Below are positions 36,434 to 44,425 of a DNA stretch of 64,000 bases, in pieces. A program made the translations under genes and the position numbers. Source of the DNA: G963667915 sp965197385 (GTDB lineage: Bacteria; Acidobacteriota; Vicinamibacteria; Vicinamibacterales; UBA823). Location: positions 1 through 64,000 of the forward strand of contig CBDANA010000009.1 in NCBI GenBank assembly GCA_965197385.1. The letters run 5' to 3'. Below the pieces are notes generated by a model that was given only the letters and a program-made list of their open reading frames with translations, was not told the DNA's origin and ran no database searches. The number at the start of each line of letters is the position of its first letter. The first letter of the stretch is position 1.

Positions 36434-37039
36434 ATGCCATCTGCGCCACGCGACTCCCGCGCGGCGAGGGCGGTCGGCGGCCGCTCCGCGCCGTTCGACG
36501 CCGAGGTGCAGTCGTTTGTCGACAGCCTCTACGGCATGGCGATGCGGTTGACGCGGAATCCAGCGGATGCCGAGGATCTGGTGCAGAGCACCTACGTGAA
36601 GGCGTTTCGGTTTTCGGACCGCTTCCAGCCCGGCACGAACCTCAAGGCCTGGCTGTTCACCATTCTCCACAACACGTTTCGCAACACCATCCGCCACGCC
36701 GGACGCGATCCCGTCGAGGTGGATTCAGAAACGGTGGAACAGGCTGCGGCCGATCCGGGCCGGAACGGGTCTCCGGAACAGATCCTGATGCGGGCGACGC
36801 TCGATGCCGACCTGCAGGCGGCGCTCGATGCCTTGCCGGCCGCTTTTCACCAAGCGGTCTGGCTTCGCGACGTGGAGGAATTTTCGTATCGAGAAATCGC
36901 CGAGATCCTGTCGGTGCCGCAGGGCACCGTCATGTCCCGCATCTCGCGTGACCGCCAGACGCTGTTCGAGCAGTTGGCGGACACGCCGGTCGGGCTGGCA
37001 GCCCGTGGTGAAAGTCCGGCGTTGCACCGAGACAGGTGA
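36434..37039 (+). CDS. ECF-type RNA polymerase sigma factor
   Basis: A 201-residue sigma-70 family protein. Region 2: FVDSLYGMAMRLTRNPADAE, DLVQSTYVKAFRFSDRFQPG, NLKAWLFTILHNTFRNTIRH; region 4: ALDALPAAFHQAVWLRDVEE, FSYREIAEILSVPQGTVMSR, ISRDRQTLFEQL. The final 15 residues (LAARGESPALHRDR) are encoded by an end-only repeat, which also supplies the stop, so the native C-terminus is replaced. The anti-sigma gene begins 102 bases downstream. RNA polymerase with this factor would read stress or envelope promoters; targets unknown. Confidence 0.88.
   Translation: MPSAPRDSRAARAVGGRSAPFDAEVQSFVDSLYGMAMRLTRNPADAEDLVQSTYVKAFRFSDRFQPGTNLKAWLFTILHNTFRNTIRHAGRDPVEVDSETVEQAAADPGRNGSPEQILMRATLDADLQAALDALPAAFHQAVWLRDVEEFSYREIAEILSVPQGTVMSRISRDRQTLFEQLADTPVGLAARGESPALHRDR
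36999..37033 (+). repeat. Dispersed repeat, end-only copy R5 inside the sigma gene
   Basis: CAGCCCGTGGTGAAAGTCC then GGCGTTGCACCGAGAC matches the left end of R1 (CAGCCCGTGGTGAAAGTCCC..GTGGCACCGAGAC). It is read in the frame L-A-A-R-G-E-S-P-A, the same frame as copy R6 inside the radical SAM gene. Confidence 0.72.
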
Positions 37040-37141
37040 TGTGCCCGGCTGGTGGGCGCGATGGGGACGGTTTTGGGCCGAACGGCGTCCTAGTCCAGAA
37101 GGGATGGGGGCTTTCTGCACGGCCCCGGAGCAACGAAGAGC

Positions 37142-37916
37142 ATGAAACGCTGTGACGAGTTCGATCCGCTGTTCACGCCGTTCGTGGACGGTCAGCTGGA
37201 GCCGCTCGAGCAGGAACAGGTCGAGGCCCACCTGGAGGCCTGCCCTCCCTGCCGCCACCGCGTGGCGGCCGAGCAGACCGCCCGCCAGGTAGTTCGCAGT
37301 CGCGCAGCGGCGCTGGGCTCGCACGCGCCCGGCGCGCTCATTGCCCAGTGTGCCGACGCGGTGAGCCAGGCCGCCTCGGCGCCGCCGTCGGGGGGGATTC
37401 TGGGCAGGGCTCCGCGCACTGTCCGCTCCGGCCCGCTGGGTGCCCTTGTCGGCGGCGGCGACGTTCGTGCTCGCGGTGACCGGTGTGTTTCTGGCCGGCC
37501 AGAACGATCGGTTGGATGCTGCGTTTGCCGCGCAGTTGACGATCGACCACACGCGCTGCTTCGAGTCGAGCCAGGCGGTGCCAGGAGAGCTGGTGGCAGC
37601 CGACGCCGAGGCGCGCTTCGCACGAGACGATAGATGGGACGTCACCGTGTCTATTGTGGCGAGCCTCGAGCTCCAGGATGCCCGGCGATGCGAATATGCC
37701 CACGGGGGGATGGCGCATCTTCTGTACCACCGGGAGGGGCGTCCGGTGTCCCTCTTCGTCCTGCCCGATACCGTCCGGCGTTCCCGGCACCTTGAGATTA
37801 TGAGGCGCGACGCGGTAATCTAGTCTGAGGGCGAACGGACGTTCGTCCTGATGGGGCATGAGAATCCTGACGACATGACCCGTGTGGCGGCGGTGCTGCA
37901 GCAGGCGGAGCGCTAG
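37142..37916 (+). pseudogene. Anti-sigma factor gene, frameshifted and with amber codon
   Basis: The first frame gives MKRCDEFDPLFTPFVDGQLE and VEAHLEACPPCRHRV (zf-HC2 motif His-x3-Cys-x2-Cys). A seven-G run at 37389-37395 is the likely shift point: the next frame reads VPLSAAATFVLAVTGVFLAG, a membrane helix, then HTRCFESSQAVPGELV and YHREGRPVSLFVLPDTV. That frame meets TAG at 37821-37823 and continues without change as SEGERTFVLMGHENPDDMTR and VAAVLQQAER to a stop at 37914. Both lesions are needed to explain the protein, so the gene is inactive or the sequence has an error at the G run. Confidence 0.8.
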
Positions 37917-37958
37917 CTGCTAGGGCGGGCCCATTTCCAAGAAGCGAGGCTGACCAAT

Positions 37959-38513
37959 ATGAAGTGGCGATGGATGGCGGCGACGATGGCGGCCTTCGCG
38001 CTGGCTTTCCTGACCTTCCCCCCGTTGCCCGCGCTGTCTGGGGTGACACCCTGGACGGCGGCCGAGGCGTTCGACGAGGCGGTGTGTGACGCCGACGCCG
38101 GTCCGGCGAACCTCAATTTCACCTTGAAGGACATGCACGGCGGCGACGTCAACCTCGTGTCGCTCAAGGGCAATGTCATCCTGCTCAACTTCTGGGCTAC
38201 CTGGTGTGGCCCGTGCAAGGTCGAGATTCCAGGCTTCGTCGAGTTGCAGGACCAGTATCGTGACGAAGGCCTTGTCGTGCTCGGACTGTCGGTGGACGAT
38301 CCGGTCGAGAAGCTGAAGCCGTTTGCCGACGAGTACAAGATCAACTACCCGCTACTCGTGGGACTGGGTCGCGACGATGTCCAGGAAGCGTTTGGGCCGC
38401 TCTGGGGCATTCCGGTCACCTTCTACATCGGGCGGGATGGCACGCTGTGCAAGAAGCACATGGGGCTTGCCACGAAGGAGCAGGTGGAACGCGACATCAA
38501 GGCACTGCTCTGA
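37959..38513 (+). CDS. TlpA/ResA-like thiol-disulfide oxidoreductase
   Basis: A 184-residue exported thioredoxin-like protein. Signal/anchor MAATMAAFALAFLTFPPLPA, then LNFTLKDMHGGDVNLVSLKG and the active site LLNFWATWCGPCKVEIPGFV (Cys83, Cys86), cis-Pro region GIPVTFYIGRDG. Such proteins keep periplasmic cysteines reduced, often for cytochrome c assembly. It lies 43 bases after the decayed anti-sigma gene. Length is typical. Confidence 0.9.
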   Translation: MKWRWMAATMAAFALAFLTFPPLPALSGVTPWTAAEAFDEAVCDADAGPANLNFTLKDMHGGDVNLVSLKGNVILLNFWATWCGPCKVEIPGFVELQDQYRDEGLVVLGLSVDDPVEKLKPFADEYKINYPLLVGLGRDDVQEAFGPLWGIPVTFYIGRDGTLCKKHMGLATKEQVERDIKALL

Positions 38514-38616
38514 GTCCCTCCTTCTATCCAAAACGGACCGGGGCGACTCCCGTTGGTGTATGATTGCCTCGCGGATGGCTGTGGGGTGAGTTGCCGTCTC
38601 GACATACTCCTGAACC

Positions 38617-38862
38617 ATGGGTGATGCTGCTGACTCGGTACTGAAAGGCTTCAGCCAGGCACGACTGTCGTGCGGGTGTCGTCTCGGGTTCCGTGCCGGT
38701 GTCGCGGGGAGTCCGGTGTTGGCCGTGATCGAGCGCAAGGCCGGTAGGTGTCCGATACCGTTTCACGTCGAGGAATTGCCAATCTACGATCATCGCGAGG
38801 CGCTGAGGCCATCCACGCGCCCGCATCCCACCGAAGAAGAAGGCTACGAAGAAGAAGGGTGA
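38617..38862 (+). CDS. Small hypothetical protein with CGC motif
   Basis: An 81-residue protein. SQARLSCGCRLGFRAGVAGS, PVLAVIERKAGRCPIPFHVE, ELPIYDHREALRPSTR then an acidic tail EEEGYEEEG. The three cysteines could bind a metal. I do not know the family. The start ATG 38617 has no clear ribosome-binding site, so the call depends on the protein-like composition. Confidence 0.45.
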   Translation: MGDAADSVLKGFSQARLSCGCRLGFRAGVAGSPVLAVIERKAGRCPIPFHVEELPIYDHREALRPSTRPHPTEEEGYEEEG

Positions 38863-38880
38863 GCCTGGCGTTCCGGGCTG

Positions 38881-40551
38881 TTATCGCTGATCGGTTGGTG
38901 ACGGGATAGTGAGGTCGAGCCTCGCCACCGCGTCATCCTGCACGAGGACCGTGTCGGCCGTCTCCGCCAGCGACTGCAGGCGATCTTCGATGAACAGCTC
39001 GCTGCGGTCGAGCTCCTCGACGACGACGACGTGGTAGCGTCCCGCTGGCAGCCCCGTCAGGGCATACCAGCCGTTCGGGTCTGGCTGTGCCAACCGGACG
39101 CGACGAGCGTAGGGTGCCCAGAACCCGGGATTCGTCGAGAAGGCCACCACCGTGCGATCGGTGCGGACGCCGCCCCGTGACGTGCGGAGTGCGCCCGTGA
39201 TCGACGGCTGCCCGGCACGGAGCACGAGCTGGAGATCGGACAGCTGCTGGCCACTCTGGAGGTCCAGTGGGACGTCGGTGATGTCCTGCCCGTGGTACCG
39301 CACCGAGTCCAGCGTCCACCCTGCCGGGAGACCGTCAATTCTGAAGAATCGCGGACCGTCCTGCATAGCCGGGAGCGAGAACGTGCCGTCCGGCCGGACG
39401 CGGGCGATCGGATCGCTGCCGACCGCCGACGGATCGGCCGTGGGGGCGCGTACCGAGAGGCCATTCCACGATTCGGGCCCCTCGCCTTCCCTAACGACGA
39501 CGGCGCCTTCGACCCGGGCGCCGGCCCGCAGCGTCATGACGATGTTCGAGACGTCGCGGCCGGTCGTGATGATGTGGAAGGTCGCGAATTGCATGCGGGG
39601 AGTCGCGTTGTCAAGGACGCTCGCCTGGATCATGAACGATCCTGGCGGGACGTCGGGGAAGACGAATGTGCCGTCTGGTTCCACGCGGCTGCCGGTAGTG
39701 GCACCGAGCACCACGCGGCCGCCCACATGCGGTGTCAACGTCACCGAGTCGCCCAGGAGTAGCGCGCCCGTTCCGCTCATGATGCGGCCGCTGACGGCGG
39801 CAGTGTCGACCGGCTGAAGCGTCAGATCGATCCGACGCGATTCGCTCGGCGGCGCGACGCGAACCGCCTCGGTAGCCGCGGCCGCCAGCGTGTTCGGATG
39901 ATAGGTCGGGACGCCAGTGTGCGCGGTCTACGGGTCGTCGTCAGCCGCCGGTGCATGCGCGCGGACGTAGTACCGCCCGCCCGCCAGATCGGTGAGCCGG
40001 TAGTCGCCGCTGGCGTCGGTCTCCGCCGAGGCGTACATCGCCAGAATGACCTGGCCATCCTGGAAGATCGGACGCACGGGCTCGACCACGGCCGACCCCA
40101 CAGGCGCGCCGCCGACATCGGTCACGCGTCACACAATGTCTGCCGCTGCGGCGAGGCGGAAATCGACCGCGTTACGCCGCTCACCGGGCGTCAGGATCAG
40201 CGACGGTCCCACCAGCATGGACCGTGGCAAGCCGTAGGCCAGCGCGGAGTATCCGTCGCGTGAGGCGATGACGCGGTATTTACCGCTCGGCAGATCCGTG
40301 AAGGCATAGTGCCCGTTGGCGCCGGTCGTGGCGACGGCACTCTCGCCCGTCGCCACGGAGGAGATCGACACCCGGGTCCCGTCCAGCGGCACGCCGTCGA
40401 GGGCGGTCAGCACACCGCCGGCGATGACGCCCGTGGCGGAAGGCTGGGGCGGCGCGGATGGTGTGCGCGCTTCAGACACGGCGATACCCGGCGCGTGAAA
40501 CAATCCCGCGACGACGGTGAGGGCGACCGCACCACAATGCTGAGCCCACAT
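38881..40551 (-). pseudogene. Carboxypeptidase-regulatory-like secreted protein, two internal stops
   Basis: One frame of 557 codons runs from MWAQHCGAVALTVVAGLFHA (signal peptide) to the end at 38881, broken by TGA at 40129-40131 and TAG at 39928-39930. Beta-sandwich repeats are seen on all parts: GVIAGGVLTALDGVPLDGTR, YAFTDLPSGKYRVIASRDGY, YRLTDLAGGRYYVRAHAPAA, TFVFPDVPPGSFMIQASVLD and YALTGLPAGRYHVVVVEELD. Such proteins are abundant in Acidobacteriota and occur at the cell surface. Both stops could come from a TGG codon by one G-to-A change. Confidence 0.82.
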
Positions 40552-40627
40552 AGGGGTATCATAATGCCGCCTGACGGACGCCGCTACCACGATGGTGGAT
40601 CGAGTGCACGGGCGACGAGGAGGAGTG

Positions 40628-40930
40628 ATGTCCAGGCTGAAGTCAGAAATCGAGCTGTCTTGTCCTTGTTGCGCTGCGACCTTGGTCGTCGATCTGAATC
40701 TCAAACGGATCATCCGATACGAGAAGCCAGTGCGTGAGGACCTGCCGGAACTCTCCGATGCCGAACGGATCCTGGCCGAGGCGGCCCAGCGGCGCGAGGC
40801 AGCTTTCCAGCAATCGGTGTCGGACGAGCGTTTACGTGGCGCGGCCCTCTCCAAGCGATTCGAGGAAGCGCTCCGGCAGGCCGAAGGGGAGCCGGTGACG
40901 CGGCCCACGCGCGATTTCGATCTCGACTGA
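40628..40930 (+). CDS. Conserved hypothetical protein with Cys motif
   Basis: A 100-residue soluble protein. MSRLKSEIELSCPCCAATLV opens with a CPCC zinc-binding-like motif, then VDLNLKRIIRYEKPVREDLP and a helical part DAERILAEAAQRREAAFQQS. AGGAG precedes the ATG. The gene diverges from the decayed carboxypeptidase-regulatory gene at 40551. The function is unknown. Confidence 0.65.
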   Translation: MSRLKSEIELSCPCCAATLVVDLNLKRIIRYEKPVREDLPELSDAERILAEAAQRREAAFQQSVSDERLRGAALSKRFEEALRQAEGEPVTRPTRDFDLD

Positions 40931-41040
40931 GCAGCCCGTTCAGGTAGCGCTGCACCTGGGCCGGTGTGCGAAGCCGGCGGATCAGCCGTCGCTCCCCGGC
41001 ATCGAGCGCCGTCAACGGCGGTGGCGAGCCTCGCTGCGGC
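40927..41040 (-). pseudogene. Transglutaminase-like gene fragment
   Basis: PLTALDAGERRLIRRLRTPA followed by QVQRYLNGL is the N-terminal helix pattern of a family of transglutaminase-like proteins (..L..LKTP..VQ.FL..LPYN). After LNGL the frame is antisense to the neighbouring gene, so only about 35 residues survive. It starts directly after the stop of the ABC ATPase gene on the minus strand. Confidence 0.4.
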
Positions 41041-41041
41041 G

Positions 41042-41707
41042 TCAGTCCGAAACCATCCAGCCGTCCCGAAGCTGGAGGAAGCGCCGGCCGTAGGAGGCGT
41101 TCGTTTCGGAGTGGGTGACCTGGACGATCGTGGTCCCTTCCCCGTTCAGCTTCCTGAACAGCTCCATGATCTCCTTGCCCTGACTGGAGTGCAGGTTACC
41201 GGTCGGCTCATCGGCGAGAATGAGCTTCGGATCGGCGATCACCGCGCGCGCGACGGCCACGAGCTGCTGCTGTCCACCCGCGAGCTGGTTCGGGTAGAGA
41301 CCCTTCTTGCCGACAATCTGGAACCGGTCGAGCACGTCGCACACGATGCTGTCGCGCTCCGCCTTCTTGACGTCCCGGTACGACAGCGGGATTTCGAGGT
41401 TCTCGTAGATCGTCAGGTTGTCCAGTAGATGATAGCTCTGGAAGACGAAGCCGATGTACTGCTTGTGCAGCTTGGCCCGATCCTTCCGGCGAATCTCGTG
41501 GACCGGGTTGTCGAAGAAGTGGTATTCGCCCGTCCACGCGCTGTCGTGCATCCCCAGGATGTGCAGCAGGGTCTATTTTCCGGCGCCGGAAGGCCCCATG
41601 ATCGACAGGAAGTCCCCCTGGGCGATGTCCAGACTGACCCGTCGCAGGACGTAGGTCTTGCTGACGCCGTGCTGATACGCCTTTCCGATGTTCCTGAGTG
41701 AAATCAT
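41042..41707 (-). pseudogene. ABC transporter ATPase (LolD/MacB type) with amber in Walker A
   Basis: A 221-residue ATPase in one frame: MISLRNIGKAYQHGVSKTYV, LRRVSLDIAQGDFLSIMGPS, GAGK, TAG at 41573-41575, then TLLHILG. The family motif is GPSGAGKST; the amber replaces the Ser. Downstream are GFVFQSYHLLDNLTIYENLE (Q-loop), NQLAGGQQQLVAVARAVIAD (signature, with LAGGQ instead of LSGGQ), LILADEPTGNLHS (Walker B). MacB/LolD ATPases drive lipoprotein release or efflux. A translation restart at 41551 (Met after the stop) would lack the P-loop, so the product would not bind ATP. Confidence 0.85.
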
Positions 41708-41829
41708 GGTCGTGTGTCGACGGTGCGTGCGGCCTCGGTGCATCCGGCCGTCCCTTCATTCTACGTCACCGGACTGCTGAAGGTTCGGCCCGCTCGGGGG
41801 CCCGCAACGCTTCGGTGTAGACTGCCGGC

Positions 41830-42582
41830 ATGTCGATAGCGACGCCTCGGGGGGCCGCGGCCGGAACCGGGCCGCGCCGGCGGTACTGGGTTGGCACGTC
41901 CGGCTACAACTACCCCGAGTGGAAGGGGAGCTTCTATCCGCAGAAGATGTCCTCACCCAAGATGTTGCCGTATTACGCCGAGCGGTTCCACTCCGTGGAG
42001 ATCAACTACACGTTCTACCGGATGCCGACCGCGAAGCTGTTGGCGGGGTGGTCGGCGGCGACGCCTCCGGAGTTCACCTTCACGCTGAAGGCGCCCCGGC
42101 GGATCACCCACGACGCCCGGCTTCGCGGCTGCGATGATCTGGTCGCCACGTTTTGCGAGGCAGCCCGCACGCTCGGGTCGAAGCTGGTGGTGCTACTGTT
42201 TCAGCTCCCGCCCTCACTCAAGAAGGATCTGCCGTTGCTCGACGCATTTCTGTCGTCGCTGCCCGGCGATCTCCGCGCGGCATTCGAGTTCCGGCACACG
42301 TCGTGGCACGATGACGCGGTCTTCGATCGGCTGCGAGCGCAAGGGGCCGCCCTGTGCATCGCGGACAGCGAGAAGCTGACGACACCGGTGGTCGCCACCG
42401 CCCCGCACGGCTATTTTCGGCTGCGGGACGAAGGCTACGACGACGCCGACCTCGCTCGCTGGGCCGGGACGATGCAGGGCGAGGCGGGATGGCAGGACGT
42501 CTTCGTGTACTTCAAGCACGAAGCGGCGGGCAGGGGCCCCGCGCTGGCTGCTCAGCTCGTCGAGATCTTATCCGCCACGTGA
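41830..42582 (+). CDS. DUF72 (YecE-like) protein
   Basis: A 250-residue TIM-barrel protein. Motifs of the family: RYWVGTSGYNYPEWKGSFYP, YYAERFHSVEINYTFYRMPT, FTFTLKAPRRITHDARL, LLFQLPPSLKKDLPLLDAFL, AAFEFRHTSWHDDAVFDRLR and DVFVYFKHEAAGRGPALAAQ. Function unknown; possible endonuclease IV-like fold. The 3' end overlaps the convergent hydrolase gene by 31 bases. Confidence 0.9.
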   Translation: MSIATPRGAAAGTGPRRRYWVGTSGYNYPEWKGSFYPQKMSSPKMLPYYAERFHSVEINYTFYRMPTAKLLAGWSAATPPEFTFTLKAPRRITHDARLRGCDDLVATFCEAARTLGSKLVVLLFQLPPSLKKDLPLLDAFLSSLPGDLRAAFEFRHTSWHDDAVFDRLRAQGAALCIADSEKLTTPVVATAPHGYFRLRDEGYDDADLARWAGTMQGEAGWQDVFVYFKHEAAGRGPALAAQLVEILSAT

Positions 42583-43568
42583 GTCACGGCGAACTCCACG
42601 GCGGCATGCTCCGCCCAGTATCCGTCGTCACCAGGTTGGCCTCGGGCGACGAAACCGCAGTGTCCGCCGTGTGGCGGCGTCACGACCGCCACCCGTGGAT
42701 TCTGCGTGAACGCCGGGTCGTCGAACTGGGCTACCGGGACGAACGGATCGTCCTGTGCCGAGATGACCAGCGCCGGGATTGCGATCCGGCTGACGACGCG
42801 CAGTGCGCTCGCCCGGTGGTAGTAGTCTGACGCGTCTCGAAATCCGTGATGCGGCGCCGTGAAGCGCTCGTCGAAATCGCGAACCGTACGCACGCTGGAG
42901 AGGCCGTCGAGCGAGAAGCGCCCAGGGAACGCCTTGGCTTTCCGGCGCATCCGCAGCTTCAGATTCCGGACGAAATTCCACTGGTAGACGGCATTCTGCG
43001 GGCGCTCCAGCGCGTCGACACACCGCGTCAAGTCGGCCGTCGGCGACACGGCGCACACCGATCGCAGCTGAGGCGGCGTCTGGGCTCCCAGATCGCCGGC
43101 CAGCTTCAGGGCCAGGTTGCCGCCGAGCGAGTAGCCGGTCACGGCGATGGCGTCGAGACGGTCCACCTCGATCAACTCCTGGACGACGGCGATCGGATCG
43201 ACGGTCAGGCCTGAGTGATACAAACCGGCTGAGAGATGCTCCGTGTTGCCGCAGTTCCGCTGGTTGAGGCGCAGCACGTTGAAGCCGGCGCGGAACGCCT
43301 TGTCGGCGAGGCCCCGCATGTAGTGGGCGTCGCTGGAGCCTTCGAGGCCGTGCAGCGCGATGAGCGTCGGACAGGTGCGCGGCTGCGGCTGCCAGTGACA
43401 GGCCGCGCGAACGCGGGCATCGGGTGCGACGTCGAAGAACCTCGGGACCGCCGGCGGCAGGTTGGGGAAGTGCCGCGGCTGGCCCCAGGTGAACAGCGTC
43501 ATGAGGTGCCCGTGGGTCAGCCGCGGATGCGAGACGTAGGCGCGGACGCAGGTGTCGTCGACGATCAC
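42552..43568 (-). CDS. YheT-like alpha/beta hydrolase
   Basis: A 338-residue hydrolase of the UPF0017/YheT group. Oxyanion motif TLIALHGLEGSSDAHYMRGL, nucleophile elbow IAVTGYSLGGNLALKLAGDL (Ser), Asp in IPALVISAQDDPFVPVAQFD, His in VTPPHGGHCGFVARG. N-terminal THGHLMTLFTWGQPR is typical. The substrate is unknown; family members are esterases. It starts at ATG 43568, next to the LigD-like gene, 3 bases apart. Confidence 0.88.
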   Translation of the reverse strand: MIVDDTCVRAYVSHPRLTHGHLMTLFTWGQPRHFPNLPPAVPRFFDVAPDARVRAACHWQPQPRTCPTLIALHGLEGSSDAHYMRGLADKAFRAGFNVLRLNQRNCGNTEHLSAGLYHSGLTVDPIAVVQELIEVDRLDAIAVTGYSLGGNLALKLAGDLGAQTPPQLRSVCAVSPTADLTRCVDALERPQNAVYQWNFVRNLKLRMRRKAKAFPGRFSLDGLSSVRTVRDFDERFTAPHHGFRDASDYYHRASALRVVSRIAIPALVISAQDDPFVPVAQFDDPAFTQNPRVAVVTPPHGGHCGFVARGQPGDDGYWAEHAAVEFAVTHVADKISTS

Positions 43569-43571
43569 GGG

Positions 43572-44336
43572 TTACTTGTGTCCGGCCTTTCGCGTCCGGG
43601 CGCCGCCAAGCCGTGGCGTCGGCCGGGTCCGGCGACTCGGCCGAGCTGTCTCCGCGGCGGTCTTGAGCCGCGCCGCCCGTTCGATGACCTCGGCCAGGAG
43701 CGCGCCCGTGGCGCCGCTCCGGGCGGGCCGGTTCGTGACCCAGAACGCCGGGACGTCGGCGGCGAGGATGTGCTCGAAATCGCCTTCGCTCTTCACGCTG
43801 TGGGGTGCAAACGTCGTGACGTCCAGCGCGCCCGACCACTCGTCGCGGTGCTTGATCAGAAGCCAGCTCCGGCCGTCGGCTCGCTCACCGGGCCGAGCCG
43901 ATCCGTGGGTGCGCACGAGCGCCCACGACCCCTTCAGCTTGTACCCGTCCAGGGTGAACTTGAGGTCGCCCCGGGCGAGCGCAGCGTTGACGTCGTCCGT
44001 CTGTGCCGTCCAGGTGCCGTAATCCCACAGCATCACGATGCCGGCCCCATAGCCTTCTGGGATCACACCCTCGAAGTCGCCGTACTCCAGCGGATGGTCT
44101 TCCGTGCGCATGGCGAGCCGTTTGACGGCGGGATCGAGTGACGGTCCCTTCGGCACGGCCCACGACAGCAGCGCGCCGCCCAGTTCGAGCCGCAGGTCGT
44201 AGTGCAGGTGGCTTGCCAGGTGCTTCTGGACGCAGAAGTACGGCACGCCTCGCCGCTGCCGCCGCCGTCGCGCGACGGCAGCCGGCTCGGGAGTCGTCGT
44301 GAAATCTCGCTTGCGGCGGTATTCGTCCAGGGACAT
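43572..44336 (-). CDS. Stand-alone LigD-type 3'-phosphoesterase
   Basis: A 254-residue protein with the phosphoesterase domain found at the N-terminus of LigD: YFCVQKHLASHLHYDLRLEL, GGALLSWAVPKGPSLDPAVK, MRTEDHPLEYGDFEGVIPEG, GYGAGIVMLWDYGTW, YKLKGSWALVRTHG and WLLIKHRDEW. His and Asp residues of the active site (HLHYD) are conserved. It removes 3'-phosphates or ribonucleosides from DNA ends during end joining. The ligase and polymerase domains are absent. A basic C-terminal tail may bind DNA. Confidence 0.9.
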   Translation of the reverse strand: MSLDEYRRKRDFTTTPEPAAVARRRRQRRGVPYFCVQKHLASHLHYDLRLELGGALLSWAVPKGPSLDPAVKRLAMRTEDHPLEYGDFEGVIPEGYGAGIVMLWDYGTWTAQTDDVNAALARGDLKFTLDGYKLKGSWALVRTHGSARPGERADGRSWLLIKHRDEWSGALDVTTFAPHSVKSEGDFEHILAADVPAFWVTNRPARSGATGALLAEVIERAARLKTAAETARPSRRTRPTPRLGGARTRKAGHK

Positions 44337-44425
44337 GAGGCCGACGGGCTCCTAGCGCCACTGATTCTACGATTCTATCAAGAGCCCTGTCGCCGCCCGC
44401 GCCTGCTATTCTCAAGCGGCATTCC

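Noticed and set aside
40129..40131. TGA as selenocysteine in the carboxypeptidase-regulatory protein
   Set aside because: No Sec motif or SECIS-like hairpin, and a second stop (TAG at 39928) follows in the same gene; decay is simpler.
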